From Parcubacteria group bacterium GW2011_GWA2_45_30 (lineage in GTDB: Bacteria > Patescibacteriota > Minisyncoccia > Sungbacterales > HO2-52-23), in assembly GCA_001001625.1 (NCBI GenBank), contig LCKU01000006.1:1-18660 (forward strand): a stretch of 18,660 bases of DNA, given 5' to 3'. This document shows, piece by piece, positions 1 to 8,248 of the stretch; position 1 is the stretch's first letter, and the number at the start of each line of letters is the position of its first letter. The notes beneath the pieces are model-generated. The model did not search any database. It was not told the DNA's origin and worked only from the letters and a program-made list of their open reading frames with translations. The position numbers and the translations under genes are program-made.

Positions 1-40
1 TAACGTCGTCTATAAAAGTGCACTTTATATTTTATATCCA

Positions 41-69
41 TTGACTATTGTTTTGGTATGAGTTATTGA
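41..69 (+). promoter_or_regulatory. possible sigma70-type promoter of the first gene
   Basis: TTGACT at 41-46 matches the -35 consensus at five of six positions and is followed after 17 bases by TATTGA (64-69), a poor -10. The GTG start of the next gene is at 105. A 12-base palindrome (AAAGTGCACTTT, 15-26) lies just upstream and could be an operator, but nothing else supports that. Confidence 0.3.
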
Positions 70-104
70 ATAGATAACGCTCTTTTAATTCTTGGGAGAA
101 TTTT

Positions 105-875
105 GTGGGTATCCATGGTATTTTTATTGGAGTAATTCTTTTGCTAATTCCTATAAATTCGGCCCGGGCGGCTCAGTCGCCGATTCCGCCGGAGCTTCAT
201 GTGTCGCTTGAGATGCGCGAGCGGATGAATGAACTTGCGGCTCAATACGGCTTTCACCGGCTTGAAACCATTCAGAAATTGGATCAACTGCTCTGCGTAG
301 GCGCGATTATACGGGTTGAGGCGCCGCGAGAAATACCGTCATATTATCTTGATTTTAGGAGTAAAGGGGTTCAGCGTTATCCGTACCTGCGGCCATTTGC
401 CAAAAAGATGATGGGAGAGATTGCTGAGGATTTTTTTGCGGAACACAATCTTCCGCCCGTGATTTCTTCTCTGGCGCGTACGGTCCCGTATCAGATATTT
501 CTTGAATTGAAAGAGGTTTCCGACGCGAAAGAATCGAATCCAAGGTTACGTTCGGCGCATCCGGATGCCAACGCTTTTGATATTTCAAAGTCCCTTGAAC
601 ATCGGCTGATGAATGAAAAAGAATTGAATACGTTGCGGCGCATCCTTGCATATCGGGAACGCGAAGGAGTAATTGATGCGATTGAGGAAAGAGGTTCATT
701 TCACATAACGGTTTCCCCGGAGTATGCGAAATTTCTCTACGGCAATTTTTTAACCGATGATGAACTGATTGAAGCGCAGAAAGAGGAATGCCAGTTTGTT
801 GCGGTATTGGCAGAAAAAAATGAGTATCCGGTAAAAAAGCCGGCCAAGAAAAAATCCCCGAAGCAAAAGCGCTAA
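105..875 (+). CDS. secreted M15/DUF5715-like putative peptidoglycan DD-peptidase
   Basis: A 256-residue protein. The GTG start is supported by GGGAG at 94-98, six bases upstream. Residues 1-22 form a signal peptide ending in ARA-A, so the protein is probably exported. Residues 150-160 read SAHPDANAFDI and residues 199-202 read FHIT. This resembles the zinc-binding pattern SxHxxGxAxD...H of M15 D-Ala-D-Ala peptidases and the related DUF5715 family; H152, D159 and H200 are the candidate ligands. The usual glycine of the first motif is Asn157 here, so activity is uncertain. The C-terminus is a basic lysine/proline tail. The stop overlaps that of the convergent lytic transglycosylase gene (CTAA, 872-875). 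The family call rests on motifs only, but the neighbouring wall enzymes fit a peptidoglycan role. Confidence 0.5.
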   Translation: MGIHGIFIGVILLLIPINSARAAQSPIPPELHVSLEMRERMNELAAQYGFHRLETIQKLDQLLCVGAIIRVEAPREIPSYYLDFRSKGVQRYPYLRPFAKKMMGEIAEDFFAEHNLPPVISSLARTVPYQIFLELKEVSDAKESNPRLRSAHPDANAFDISKSLEHRLMNEKELNTLRRILAYREREGVIDAIEERGSFHITVSPEYAKFLYGNFLTDDELIEAQKEECQFVAVLAEKNEYPVKKPAKKKSPKQKR

Positions 876-1846
876 GGGGAATTTTGTTGGGTTTCGGGCG
901 AGGAAATTTCCTCGGTATCCTGCCTACTTTTTTTTAAAGCATTGAAATAAGCGAGTACCGCCTTTACATAAATATAGTCATGATTATAGGCCCAAACTGC
1001 GTTTTTACGGTCTTTTTCTTTATCCGACCAGCCATGTTCTCGCAAATAATTAGCGGCGCTAGCAATGGCATCAGCCGGATCAAACAGATCAATTACGCCG
1101 TCCGTATTACCATCCACTGCAAAATGCCAATATGAGTACGGCATAAATTGCGGTAATCCGAACGCACCCCAGCTTGATCCCTTTAAGGCAAAGGGGTCTT
1201 CTTCTCCGATGCGAGTTATGCGTAAAAAATATTCGATTTGGATCAGTGCCTCTTTTCGACGGCGTGCCTCAAGTATATATCTTGTATAAAGTGTGTTGAA
1301 CACGGAGCGCGTACCGGTATATCCTCCAAAGTTTGTTTCAATTCGCAAAATTGCAGCAACTACCTCCACCTCCACGCCGTACTTTTCGTACGCCGCGTCG
1401 AATTCTTCGCGGTGTGTTTCAATATATTTTTTTCCGCGATCAAGTGATGTTCGGGTAAGAATGCCGCAGTCAGGATCAAAATAGCCGCGATGATCTCTTT
1501 CGGTGTCGTCGGCAAGTGTGCATTTGGGGTAATAGGGTAGAAAAATGTTTCGATCAAGTTGTAGCCGCTCGTCAGAAAAAAAATTTTGCAGTTCGTCCTG
1601 GGGGAAAGTTCGCGACAGTTTCTGGATGAGCAGTTTTTTGAGTTCCGCTTCGGAAGAAAGAGGTTTGGCATGTTTCCGGGGAGTGGATTTTTTCTTTATC
1701 GCAGGTTTTTGGGGCGAAACGGTTTTTTGCACCGCGGATTTTTGCGTCGGTGATTTCTTCGAATGAGCGTTGGCCTCTTGTGGAAAAATAAATACATATA
1801 CGGCGAATAAGACAGCTGCCAGATAAAGCAAGCCGCGTTTTTTCAT
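872..1846 (-). CDS. MltB-like lytic murein transglycosylase
   Basis: A 324-residue exported enzyme predicted to cleave the MurNAc-GlcNAc bond of peptidoglycan with formation of 1,6-anhydroMurNAc. It has an N-terminal signal peptide or anchor (residues 1-27), then a lysine/proline/serine-rich linker (28-65) and an SLT_2/MltB-type catalytic domain (about 70-305). Diagnostic stretches are AAILRIETNFGG with the catalytic glutamate at 170, LKGSSWGAFGLPQFMP (221-236), and DGNTDGVIDLFDPADAI followed by ANYLREHGW, all characteristic of the MltB family. The start codon is ATG with no visible Shine-Dalgarno. A promoter-like pair lies about 40-65 bases upstream. The gene has its own transcription unit because a terminator separates it from the upstream PBP gene. 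Confidence 0.9.
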   Translation of the reverse strand: MKKRGLLYLAAVLFAVYVFIFPQEANAHSKKSPTQKSAVQKTVSPQKPAIKKKSTPRKHAKPLSSEAELKKLLIQKLSRTFPQDELQNFFSDERLQLDRNIFLPYYPKCTLADDTERDHRGYFDPDCGILTRTSLDRGKKYIETHREEFDAAYEKYGVEVEVVAAILRIETNFGGYTGTRSVFNTLYTRYILEARRRKEALIQIEYFLRITRIGEEDPFALKGSSWGAFGLPQFMPYSYWHFAVDGNTDGVIDLFDPADAIASAANYLREHGWSDKEKDRKNAVWAYNHDYIYVKAVLAYFNALKKSRQDTEEISSPETQQNSP

Positions 1847-1882
1847 AAAAATCGCTATTCATATTGGAAAGATACCGCATGT

Positions 1883-1911
1883 ATCGTAACAAAGGAAATC
1901 CGAATTTGCAA
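1883..1911 (-). promoter_or_regulatory. promoter of the lytic transglycosylase gene
   Basis: On the minus strand TTGCAA (1906-1911) is followed by a 17-base spacer and TACGAT (1883-1888), each matching four of six consensus bases. It lies between the PBP terminator and the ATG at 1846, giving a leader of about 30 bases. Confidence 0.45.
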
Positions 1912-1925
1912 TAAAACCCCGTCAT

Positions 1926-1949
1926 TAAAAAAGTCCGATTGCTCGGACT
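1926..1949 (-). terminator. intrinsic terminator of the PBP gene
   Basis: A 7-bp stem (AGTCCGA at 1932-1938 with TCGGACT at 1943-1949) and a 4-base loop are followed on the minus strand by a run of T. It begins 4 bases after the TAA of the penicillin-binding protein gene. Confidence 0.85.
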
Positions 1950-1953
1950 CGGG

Positions 1954-4224
1954 TTAAAAATCATCCCCTTCGGTTAAATTTGGCGTATCGGCAATGGGTT
2001 GTTCTGACGGGGGCGGCGGTTTTTGCTCATATTTAAATGGTTTGAAAGGATCCGTGCTCTCTGGAAAAAATTCTTTGGGCTGGCTCTCATAGAGCACTTT
2101 CATAATATCAATCCAGATGGGGAGCGCGGTACTGCCTCCGCTGATTTGTCCGACCGCTTGTCCTTCCAAATGACTGGGCATCAGCGGAAGGCGCTTTTCT
2201 CTGCCGATCCAGACCACGCCGCAGTATGAAGGTGTGCATCCGACAAACCATACGTCGGTTGTCCGCGAAACCTCCTGGTCGTCAATAAGAAAAACAGAAT
2301 TAGCGGTACCGGTTTTTCCTATGACCTGAAAATCAAGTTGGCGTTCGGCTTCGGGAAGAAGCCAGCTTGCGCGTCTTCCGGTCGCTCGGGGCAATTCAAT
2401 GGTCCCGCGAAGGCCGCGGATAAGCTGAAGCTGTTTTTTTTCGTCCGTTAGCACGTTTCGCGGCTCGTTTTTTGGATCATTCTGCGGAGGATTACGAATT
2501 ATATTTCCTTCGGCGTCTTCAACCAGCTCAATGGTATACGGGTCAACCAGCCCCCCTAAAAATCCAAGCCAAGCCCGCAGTAGATCTAACGGTGATACAT
2601 CAACCGATCCGATGATTGCGGTAAGACCTGGATCAACGGTGTTCTCGGGTATTTCCAGCTCTTGCGCAAGTTCGGGCCGGATTAGCATTCCTTTTCTGCG
2701 CCCCTCTTCCAAGTTCATAGTTTTCAAACGGATCTTAAATTGTACGAGCGTGCGGATGAAATCTTCTTTGGTAATGATTTGCGGCGCCTGGGAATTTTTT
2801 ACTCCGAGCACCATACTCATCATGGCGGTATTATGGGACTTAGATAATGCCTCCATCGGGGTGATCGGACCAAGATAGCGCGCTTCATTTGACGGGAAAT
2901 TCCAGATCCGTTTCCATTTTCCGTCGCCCATGGGAATGGCCAGCGCGGATGGTCCGTCTTTGGCTCCCCGCGAATCATCAAGCTTGCAGGGACCATCTCC
3001 TTCGTCGTCACAGCGAAGACGCAGGCCTTTTTCCAGCGCCGCCAGTATGGCAAATGGTTTGGCCGTAGATCCCAAGGGACGCTGAATTTGATCAATGCGG
3101 TATTGGCTTTCTTCAAACGAAGGTATTTGCGCAAATACTTTGATCGCGCCATTTAGTCCTGCGAGAATTGCAATGCCGCGCAGATCCGTTGCTTCGTGAT
3201 TGATTTCAAAGATTTTGGCGAATGCGCGCTCCAGTGAAGCGTTGGCGACTTTTTGCAATTTACGGCTGAGCGTCGTATGAACTTTAAGTCCGCGGTCCAC
3301 CAGTTGCCCGTCGCTTATTATTTCAAGCCGGGTAAGTTCCGTAAAATGTTTAGCCGGGTTTCTGGGATCATCCGATCGTTTCTCGGGGAGAGGATATTCG
3401 TCCCCCTGCGCTTTTTCCTCTTCGGAGATAAGTTTTTCGTCTACGAATTGTTGAAGCACTCGACTGCGCAGACGTTTGGCTTCAATGGGGTTGAGAAATG
3501 GCGATGCGCCGGGCTTGCGCAAGAGTCCTACGGCCAAGGCATACTCGGCCGTATTAAGTTCCGGCGGCTGTTTGTTGAAATAATACCAGCTGCAGATCGA
3601 AACCCCGTAAAGGCCGTGAGCGCAGTGCGAGGTGTTTAAATAAATTTCCAGAATGCGCTCGCGGGTCATGTGGTAGGGCAGAAGTGCTGCAATATATGTT
3701 TGGCGTATTTTTCGTTCCCATTTTACGAATTCGGAGTCAGATTTGCGCTGCTCACGCATTTTTTCTTCGAGAAATACGTTTCGGGCCGTTTGTTCCCAAA
3801 TCCCGGATGCGCCTTCTTTGGAATCCAGGGCTTTAGCATTTCGGTATGCGGCCCGGATAATTCCAATGACATCAAAAGCGTTTTTCTTGCGCCACCATTT
3901 CCAAAAATTGTGGTCCTCGGCCGCAGTGGCGTATTCAGTAAATTTCCCCATGTCTTTGAGCGGGATCACTTTGCGGCAATAACTGCAGTAAGCTCGTAAT
4001 ACCTCGCCCTCTTCATCGTAGATGAAACTTGCCTGTCTCGGATCATCCAGTTTAGAGAAATCCGGGAAAGAAAATGTTCCTCTAAAGTAGAGAACGATTA
4101 AAAGTCCTACCGTGGCAACTGTGCCGATAGCAACGAGTCCAAGAAATAAATACAGTGCGGGTTTTAGAAACCATTTCCAGAAGAAATGACGGATTCCTCT
4201 TCCCCATTTTTTAAGCTGTTCCAC
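1954..4224 (-). CDS. class A (bifunctional) penicillin-binding protein, PBP1-type
   Basis: A 756-residue peptidoglycan synthase. The GTG start is supported by AGGAG nine bases upstream. A single membrane helix (about 24-47) anchors it, with the rest outside the membrane. The GT51 glycosyltransferase domain (about 65-255) shows AAEDHNFW with the catalytic-type Glu103, EQTARNVFL (144-152), RKIRQ (171-175) and RILEIYLN (190-197). The transpeptidase domain (about 345-715) has all three motifs: GSTAK with nucleophile Ser386, SHN (463-465) and KTGT (637-640). The C-terminus is proline-rich. Two regions are unusual: the EDxxFxxHxGxD motif carries about three extra residues and lacks the usual HxG, and the canonical GGSTITQQ is replaced by GASGIWEQ. 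The first of two minus-strand wall genes, it ends in its own terminator. Confidence 0.93.
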   Translation of the reverse strand: MEQLKKWGRGIRHFFWKWFLKPALYLFLGLVAIGTVATVGLLIVLYFRGTFSFPDFSKLDDPRQASFIYDEEGEVLRAYCSYCRKVIPLKDMGKFTEYATAAEDHNFWKWWRKKNAFDVIGIIRAAYRNAKALDSKEGASGIWEQTARNVFLEEKMREQRKSDSEFVKWERKIRQTYIAALLPYHMTRERILEIYLNTSHCAHGLYGVSICSWYYFNKQPPELNTAEYALAVGLLRKPGASPFLNPIEAKRLRSRVLQQFVDEKLISEEEKAQGDEYPLPEKRSDDPRNPAKHFTELTRLEIISDGQLVDRGLKVHTTLSRKLQKVANASLERAFAKIFEINHEATDLRGIAILAGLNGAIKVFAQIPSFEESQYRIDQIQRPLGSTAKPFAILAALEKGLRLRCDDEGDGPCKLDDSRGAKDGPSALAIPMGDGKWKRIWNFPSNEARYLGPITPMEALSKSHNTAMMSMVLGVKNSQAPQIITKEDFIRTLVQFKIRLKTMNLEEGRRKGMLIRPELAQELEIPENTVDPGLTAIIGSVDVSPLDLLRAWLGFLGGLVDPYTIELVEDAEGNIIRNPPQNDPKNEPRNVLTDEKKQLQLIRGLRGTIELPRATGRRASWLLPEAERQLDFQVIGKTGTANSVFLIDDQEVSRTTDVWFVGCTPSYCGVVWIGREKRLPLMPSHLEGQAVGQISGGSTALPIWIDIMKVLYESQPKEFFPESTDPFKPFKYEQKPPPPSEQPIADTPNLTEGDDF

Positions 4225-4350
4225 TTAAATCCACTCCTTTTTTAAAGTATGCTATGTAAATGTTCTATCCGTAATTTATCCCTTTTTCGTGTAAAGTCAA
4301 ATTCCTGCATTTTGTCCTTTGTGCAATTATGTTACGTTGTATATATAAAT

Positions 4351-5700
4351 ATGCTGACTTTTTTGAAGGGATTCGGGGTAGCGTTTTTAGCCGGAGGATT
4401 GCTTCTGGGCGGTGTTTTATTTTACTCCAAATTTTTAGGCGAGGACGCGGATCCGGCTGCGAAAATGGCGGATATTTTTCAGGCGGCAACGGAGCGTAAA
4501 AAAACTCCGGAAGAATTGCATAACGATGCGTTGAAAAAATCTAAAAATATAAAAGGGCTTTATATGACTGCGGATGTTGCCTGGGATAAGGGCGGGGGCG
4601 CGACACGGCTGCGGAATAATCTGGTTCGTTTGGCGGAGGAGACCGAAATCAACGGTTTGGTAATTGATGTGAAAGAGGCCTGCGGAGAGGATTATGATGC
4701 GGGGCGCGTGAAAGAATTTTTAAAAGAATTGCGTGAAAAAGATATTTGGGCGATTGCGCGAATCGTGGTTATGAGCGATGCCTCCCGTATTTATATAAAT
4801 CCGGAGTGGTACTTGACGCGTAAGAACAAAATTTCAACCGGCATATCGTGTTATAACAAACGGCATTTGCAGTTAAAGCCGGCTGATGCCAAAAAACTGC
4901 TAGCGGTTTTTTGGCAAGATAAGGCTGGCCGTTACTGGGTTGATCCGGCTAGTCCGGGCGGCCGCGAATATATTTTGGAATTTTCCAAGAAAATGATTGA
5001 CTTGGGATTTGACGAATTGCAGTACGATTATATCCGATTCCCATCAGACGGCGACGTTAAAAACGCTATTTTTCCCGTTTGGGATCGAAAAACTCCGATG
5101 TGCGCGGTAATGCGCGATTATTTCCGGTTTTTAAGCACCGGCCTTCGCGAATATAAGCCGGATATTATTCTATCTGCAGATTTTTTCGGTTATGCCTCAA
5201 TCGGGCTTGACACCGGAATTGGCCAATGCCTTGAGGCGCTGGAAGATAATTTTGATTACGTGTCTTTCATGGTATATCCCTCGCATTATTACAGCGGATT
5301 TAAAATGCCAGCGGATCCATATCGCAAACTTCCGGTTTTAAATTATACCGTGGCGCAATCGCGGGCTAACCCGCAGGATATTGTGGGGCGCTCCATGCAA
5401 TTTGCCCGGGATTTTTTTGACGGTAAAATTTCAACTAGCACTTATCCGTTTTCATATATTGTCGCTTGTTTAACACCGAGTGTCGCACAAAATTGTGCGA
5501 CACTCGGTGTTGAAACTAAAACACGCTTGCGTCCCTGGCTGGAAGATTTTTTCCATGAAGAGGATTGCGTGGCCCAGCGGCCGTGTAACGCCGCTAAAGT
5601 CCGTTTGCAAATTGACGCCGCCGAGAATTCCGATAATCACGGCTGGATGCTGTGGAACGCGGCAAATGTATATACGGAGAGTGCGCTGAAAAAGGAATAA
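4351..5700 (+). CDS. membrane-anchored DUF4015 putative glycoside hydrolase
   Basis: A 449-residue protein counted from the ATG at 4351. This start puts a hydrophobic signal anchor (residues 4-27) at the N-terminus. An upstream in-frame ATG at 4249 would add 34 non-conserved residues. The rest matches the DUF4015 (PF13200) TIM-barrel family: IARIVVMSD (136-143), WVDPASPG (196-203), GFDELQYDYIRFPSDG (219-234), SADFFG (275-280), a GQ pair (291-292), FMVYPSHYYSG (306-316), LRPWLEDF (393-400) and GWMLWNAANVY near the C-terminus. The family is presumed to act on polysaccharide; the substrate is unknown. Codons 374-387 lie on a perfect 40-nt palindrome that looks inserted. The gene is divergent from the PBP gene across 126 bases and convergent with the ATPase gene. 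Confidence 0.85.
   Translation: MLTFLKGFGVAFLAGGLLLGGVLFYSKFLGEDADPAAKMADIFQAATERKKTPEELHNDALKKSKNIKGLYMTADVAWDKGGGATRLRNNLVRLAEETEINGLVIDVKEACGEDYDAGRVKEFLKELREKDIWAIARIVVMSDASRIYINPEWYLTRKNKISTGISCYNKRHLQLKPADAKKLLAVFWQDKAGRYWVDPASPGGREYILEFSKKMIDLGFDELQYDYIRFPSDGDVKNAIFPVWDRKTPMCAVMRDYFRFLSTGLREYKPDIILSADFFGYASIGLDTGIGQCLEALEDNFDYVSFMVYPSHYYSGFKMPADPYRKLPVLNYTVAQSRANPQDIVGRSMQFARDFFDGKISTSTYPFSYIVACLTPSVAQNCATLGVETKTRLRPWLEDFFHEEDCVAQRPCNAAKVRLQIDAAENSDNHGWMLWNAANVYTESALKKE
5472..5511. repeat. perfect 19-bp-arm palindrome inside the glycoside hydrolase gene
   Basis: AACACCGAGTGTCGCACAA (5472-5490) is followed by AA and by its exact reverse complement (5493-5511). The palindrome is in frame and encodes residues 374-387, in a part of the protein just before the conserved LRPWLEDF. 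Its outer part (AACACCGAGTGT) resembles the AACACCGGGTGTT arm of the hairpin at 18285-18319. Confidence 0.9.
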
Positions 5701-5728
5701 AAAACCGCCTATTTAAATATAGGCGGTT
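5697..5728 (-). terminator. terminator between convergent genes, minus-facing
   Basis: A 10-bp stem (AACCGCCTAT at 5703-5712 with ATAGGCGGTT at 5719-5728) has a 6-base loop. On the minus strand it is followed by six T, so it best terminates the ATPase operon. On the plus strand no good U-tract follows, though the stem may still help end the glycoside hydrolase transcript. Confidence 0.8.
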
Positions 5729-5741
5729 GCTCAAATAATCT

Positions 5742-8246
5742 TTATAGTGAGGATATTTCTTCCGGCGAAAATGAAAACTCGCTTCCTGATCTGATCTCTC
5801 CTTTGATTATTTTCTCGGCGATTAACTTCTCCACTTTGTCCTGTATAAATCTTTGCATGGGGCGGGCGCCGAATACCGGATCATATCCGCCGCGGGCCAC
5901 CGCCTCCACCAGCGGTTCGGTTACTTCAAGTTTAATATTTTTGGATTTTTCAAGCCGCGCTGTTAATTTCTGAAGTGACAGGCGTGCGATTTGGATAAGG
6001 ATTTCCGGTTTCAAAGGATGGAAAACCACGACCGCATCAAAGCGGTTCAAAAGCTCCGGGCTGTAAATTCCTTCATTTTGGATATAGGAGAAAAGGTCGT
6101 TTCGCAGGGACGCGGGATCCGCGCCTTTTTGCACCATTTCCCAGATAAGTTTGGCTCCGGCGTTGGATGTGGCAATGATAATGGTATTTCGCATGTTAAT
6201 TTTCCGTCCCAAATGGTCTGTAAAAAATCCTTCATCCAGAACCTGCAAAAATAAATTTTTCACTTTGGGGTTAGATTTTTCAAATTCATCCAAAAGCACC
6301 AGGGTATAGGGCGAAGAATGCATGCGGCTAGTGAGCAGTCCAGGCTCGTTTTTTTCAAATGACCCCACCAGTTTTTCAAATCCTTCCTCGGTTTGATACT
6401 CGGTCATGTCAAAGCGCGTCATGGCCTCTTCGTTGCCGAAATATGCCTCGGCCAAGGTCTTGGCGGTCTCGGTCTTGCCGACTCCCGTGGGACCCAAAAA
6501 AAGAAACGTGCCAATGGGGCGTTTGGGATTTTTAATTCCCGAGCGCGCGCGCCGGATGGCGTCGGCCACCGCGAGTACCGCCTCGTTTTGCCCGATTACG
6601 CGACGGGCCAAAAATTCTTCAAGTTGAAGAAGTTTTTCCTGTTCCTCCGGCATAATTTTGCCCAGCGGAATCTTGGTTTTTTGGGTGATAAATTCCAGCA
6701 CTATTTCCGGCGCAACATACGCAAGTCCGCGCGAAATTGTTTCTTTCATAACTTCTTCCATCAAATCAATGGCGCGTTTGGGAAGCGCGCCCTGCACCAA
6801 ATGTTCGGTGGCGCCTTCGGCGATTTTGGCAAGCGCGGGATAAGTGAATATCGCGCGTCCTCCATATGCATATTCAATGGTGGGAGTATGTTCTTGTAAA
6901 ATTTCAAGCAATCTTTTATCATCCGGCTCGGTAATGTCAATCCGCGAAAAATATTTCATAAGTCCGGCGTTTTGCTCCAAAATCCTGCGGAAACTTAAAG
7001 AGTCGGCCAAGGCAAGTATATGGACATTGGAGCTTGAAAGATAGGGCGCTAAAATTTCCAGGGCGTTTACGCCGGTTTTGGAAAGAGAATCCGTAAATTC
7101 CGGAAATTCGTCAATCGCCAGAATTATGTTTCCGGCTCCCACCGCCTCATTCATTAAACGGATAAAAAGTTCTTCCACTTCGCCTTTGGTTTTTCCCGAA
7201 GCAATCAGGGCCGAACCCTGCAATTTGAAAACGCGTTTATGCTCAAGTTGCGGAAAAATTTGTCCCCAGGCGATCAGGCGTACCAGACCCAAGAGAGTTG
7301 TATATTTTCCGGCACCCGGCTCTCCAACGATAATAATGTTTGCTCCGGATTGTTTAAGCAGAGCCGATTCAATGAGCTCTATTTCGCGCTGGCGGCCGAT
7401 AAGTTCCACTCCTTCCAGGCGTAGGGCTTCGTCCGTCAAGTCATAGGATAATTTTTGTAAAATGGGGGTTGAACCATACGCCCAGTCTTTGCCAAATCCC
7501 GGAATGCGCGCCAAATTTTCTCGAAGCCACCATCTGCGTTTGCGGTCCTGCTTCATGAATTCACACTCGAGCCATTCGGCGGCGCGACGTATGGTATCCG
7601 GCGGCAGATTCTTGGCATCCAGAAATTTTTTGGCCCCGCTCCCTCCCAAAAGCGCTGCCAACGTGTCCGTAAAAGTAATTTCTCCGGCGTTTTTGTTTTT
7701 CTCCGATGTTGCGAACGCGGCGGCAAAATCGTCCAGCGGCATGAATCCGGATTGCTTCCTGAGTGTTTGAAGAAATTCCGTATAATCCTGCGCGGTGATA
7801 CCTAGACGTGTTAAAGCCGCGTTTCCTATTTTAGTCACGGCAACTGAAGAATATAGCGATTCGGTATCTCCATTTTGGGAAAATCCGGGCCCATTGAACC
7901 ATAATTCTGAAGCATAAAGATTAAGACGTGATGCGGCATTAGGACTCGCTGGATCGCCATTTTTTTGGTTGGTTTGCGAATTGGCAAATCCTTCAAGCGC
8001 CGTAAGAAAAAGGAACGGCGCCAAGAAAATCAAAGACAGGCCGAGAAAAAAAGTATAGTCCGGCACCAGCGTCGGTAAATTTATTTTCAATGATACAAGT
8101 ATCAGGCAGATTGCGGCAAGTGCGGCAAAAAAAATCGCTCCCGCGCCGCTGAGTGTTAAAAACTGCGCGCGCCTTAATGTTGGCAATATAGCATTTAATG
8201 CAAGCGCACCCGCGAATTTGTTTTTTGAGAAGTCGAATCCAGACAT
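5742..8246 (-). CDS. membrane-anchored ClpA/ClpC-like AAA+ ATPase
   Basis: A two-AAA-domain protein of about 834 residues; numbering here starts at an alternative TTG (8252), two codons before the preferred ATG (8246). Two membrane helices (about 36-55 and 66-86) precede a helical region (about 138-235) that loosely resembles a Clp N-domain. AAA1 has Walker A GEPGAGKY (310-317) and Walker B ILAIDE (377-382). AAA2 has Walker A GPTGVGKT (587-594), Walker B LVLLDE (651-656), sensor-1 Asn697, arginine finger Arg737 and sensor-2 GAR (795-797). There is no ClpB/ClpC-type middle domain. I see no IGF/LGF-type ClpP-docking tripeptide between Asn697 and LLNRFD, so it may unfold proteins at the membrane without ClpP. 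AAA1 has Tyr where the P-loop Thr/Ser normally follows Lys316. The start lies two bases after the stop of the upstream membrane-protein gene, implying coupled translation. Confidence 0.88.
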   Translation of the reverse strand: MSGFDFSKNKFAGALALNAILPTLRRAQFLTLSGAGAIFFAALAAICLILVSLKINLPTLVPDYTFFLGLSLIFLAPFLFLTALEGFANSQTNQKNGDPASPNAASRLNLYASELWFNGPGFSQNGDTESLYSSVAVTKIGNAALTRLGITAQDYTEFLQTLRKQSGFMPLDDFAAAFATSEKNKNAGEITFTDTLAALLGGSGAKKFLDAKNLPPDTIRRAAEWLECEFMKQDRKRRWWLRENLARIPGFGKDWAYGSTPILQKLSYDLTDEALRLEGVELIGRQREIELIESALLKQSGANIIIVGEPGAGKYTTLLGLVRLIAWGQIFPQLEHKRVFKLQGSALIASGKTKGEVEELFIRLMNEAVGAGNIILAIDEFPEFTDSLSKTGVNALEILAPYLSSSNVHILALADSLSFRRILEQNAGLMKYFSRIDITEPDDKRLLEILQEHTPTIEYAYGGRAIFTYPALAKIAEGATEHLVQGALPKRAIDLMEEVMKETISRGLAYVAPEIVLEFITQKTKIPLGKIMPEEQEKLLQLEEFLARRVIGQNEAVLAVADAIRRARSGIKNPKRPIGTFLFLGPTGVGKTETAKTLAEAYFGNEEAMTRFDMTEYQTEEGFEKLVGSFEKNEPGLLTSRMHSSPYTLVLLDEFEKSNPKVKNLFLQVLDEGFFTDHLGRKINMRNTIIIATSNAGAKLIWEMVQKGADPASLRNDLFSYIQNEGIYSPELLNRFDAVVVFHPLKPEILIQIARLSLQKLTARLEKSKNIKLEVTEPLVEAVARGGYDPVFGARPMQRFIQDKVEKLIAEKIIKGEIRSGSEFSFSPEEISSL

Positions 8247-8248
8247 GG

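Noticed and set aside
4249..4350. Upstream in-frame extension of the glycoside hydrolase (34 extra residues from ATG 4249)
   Set aside because: It would place an unrelated cysteine-rich stretch before a clear signal anchor, and it begins close to the PBP gene's ribosome-binding region. The ATG at 4351 gives a normal N-terminus.
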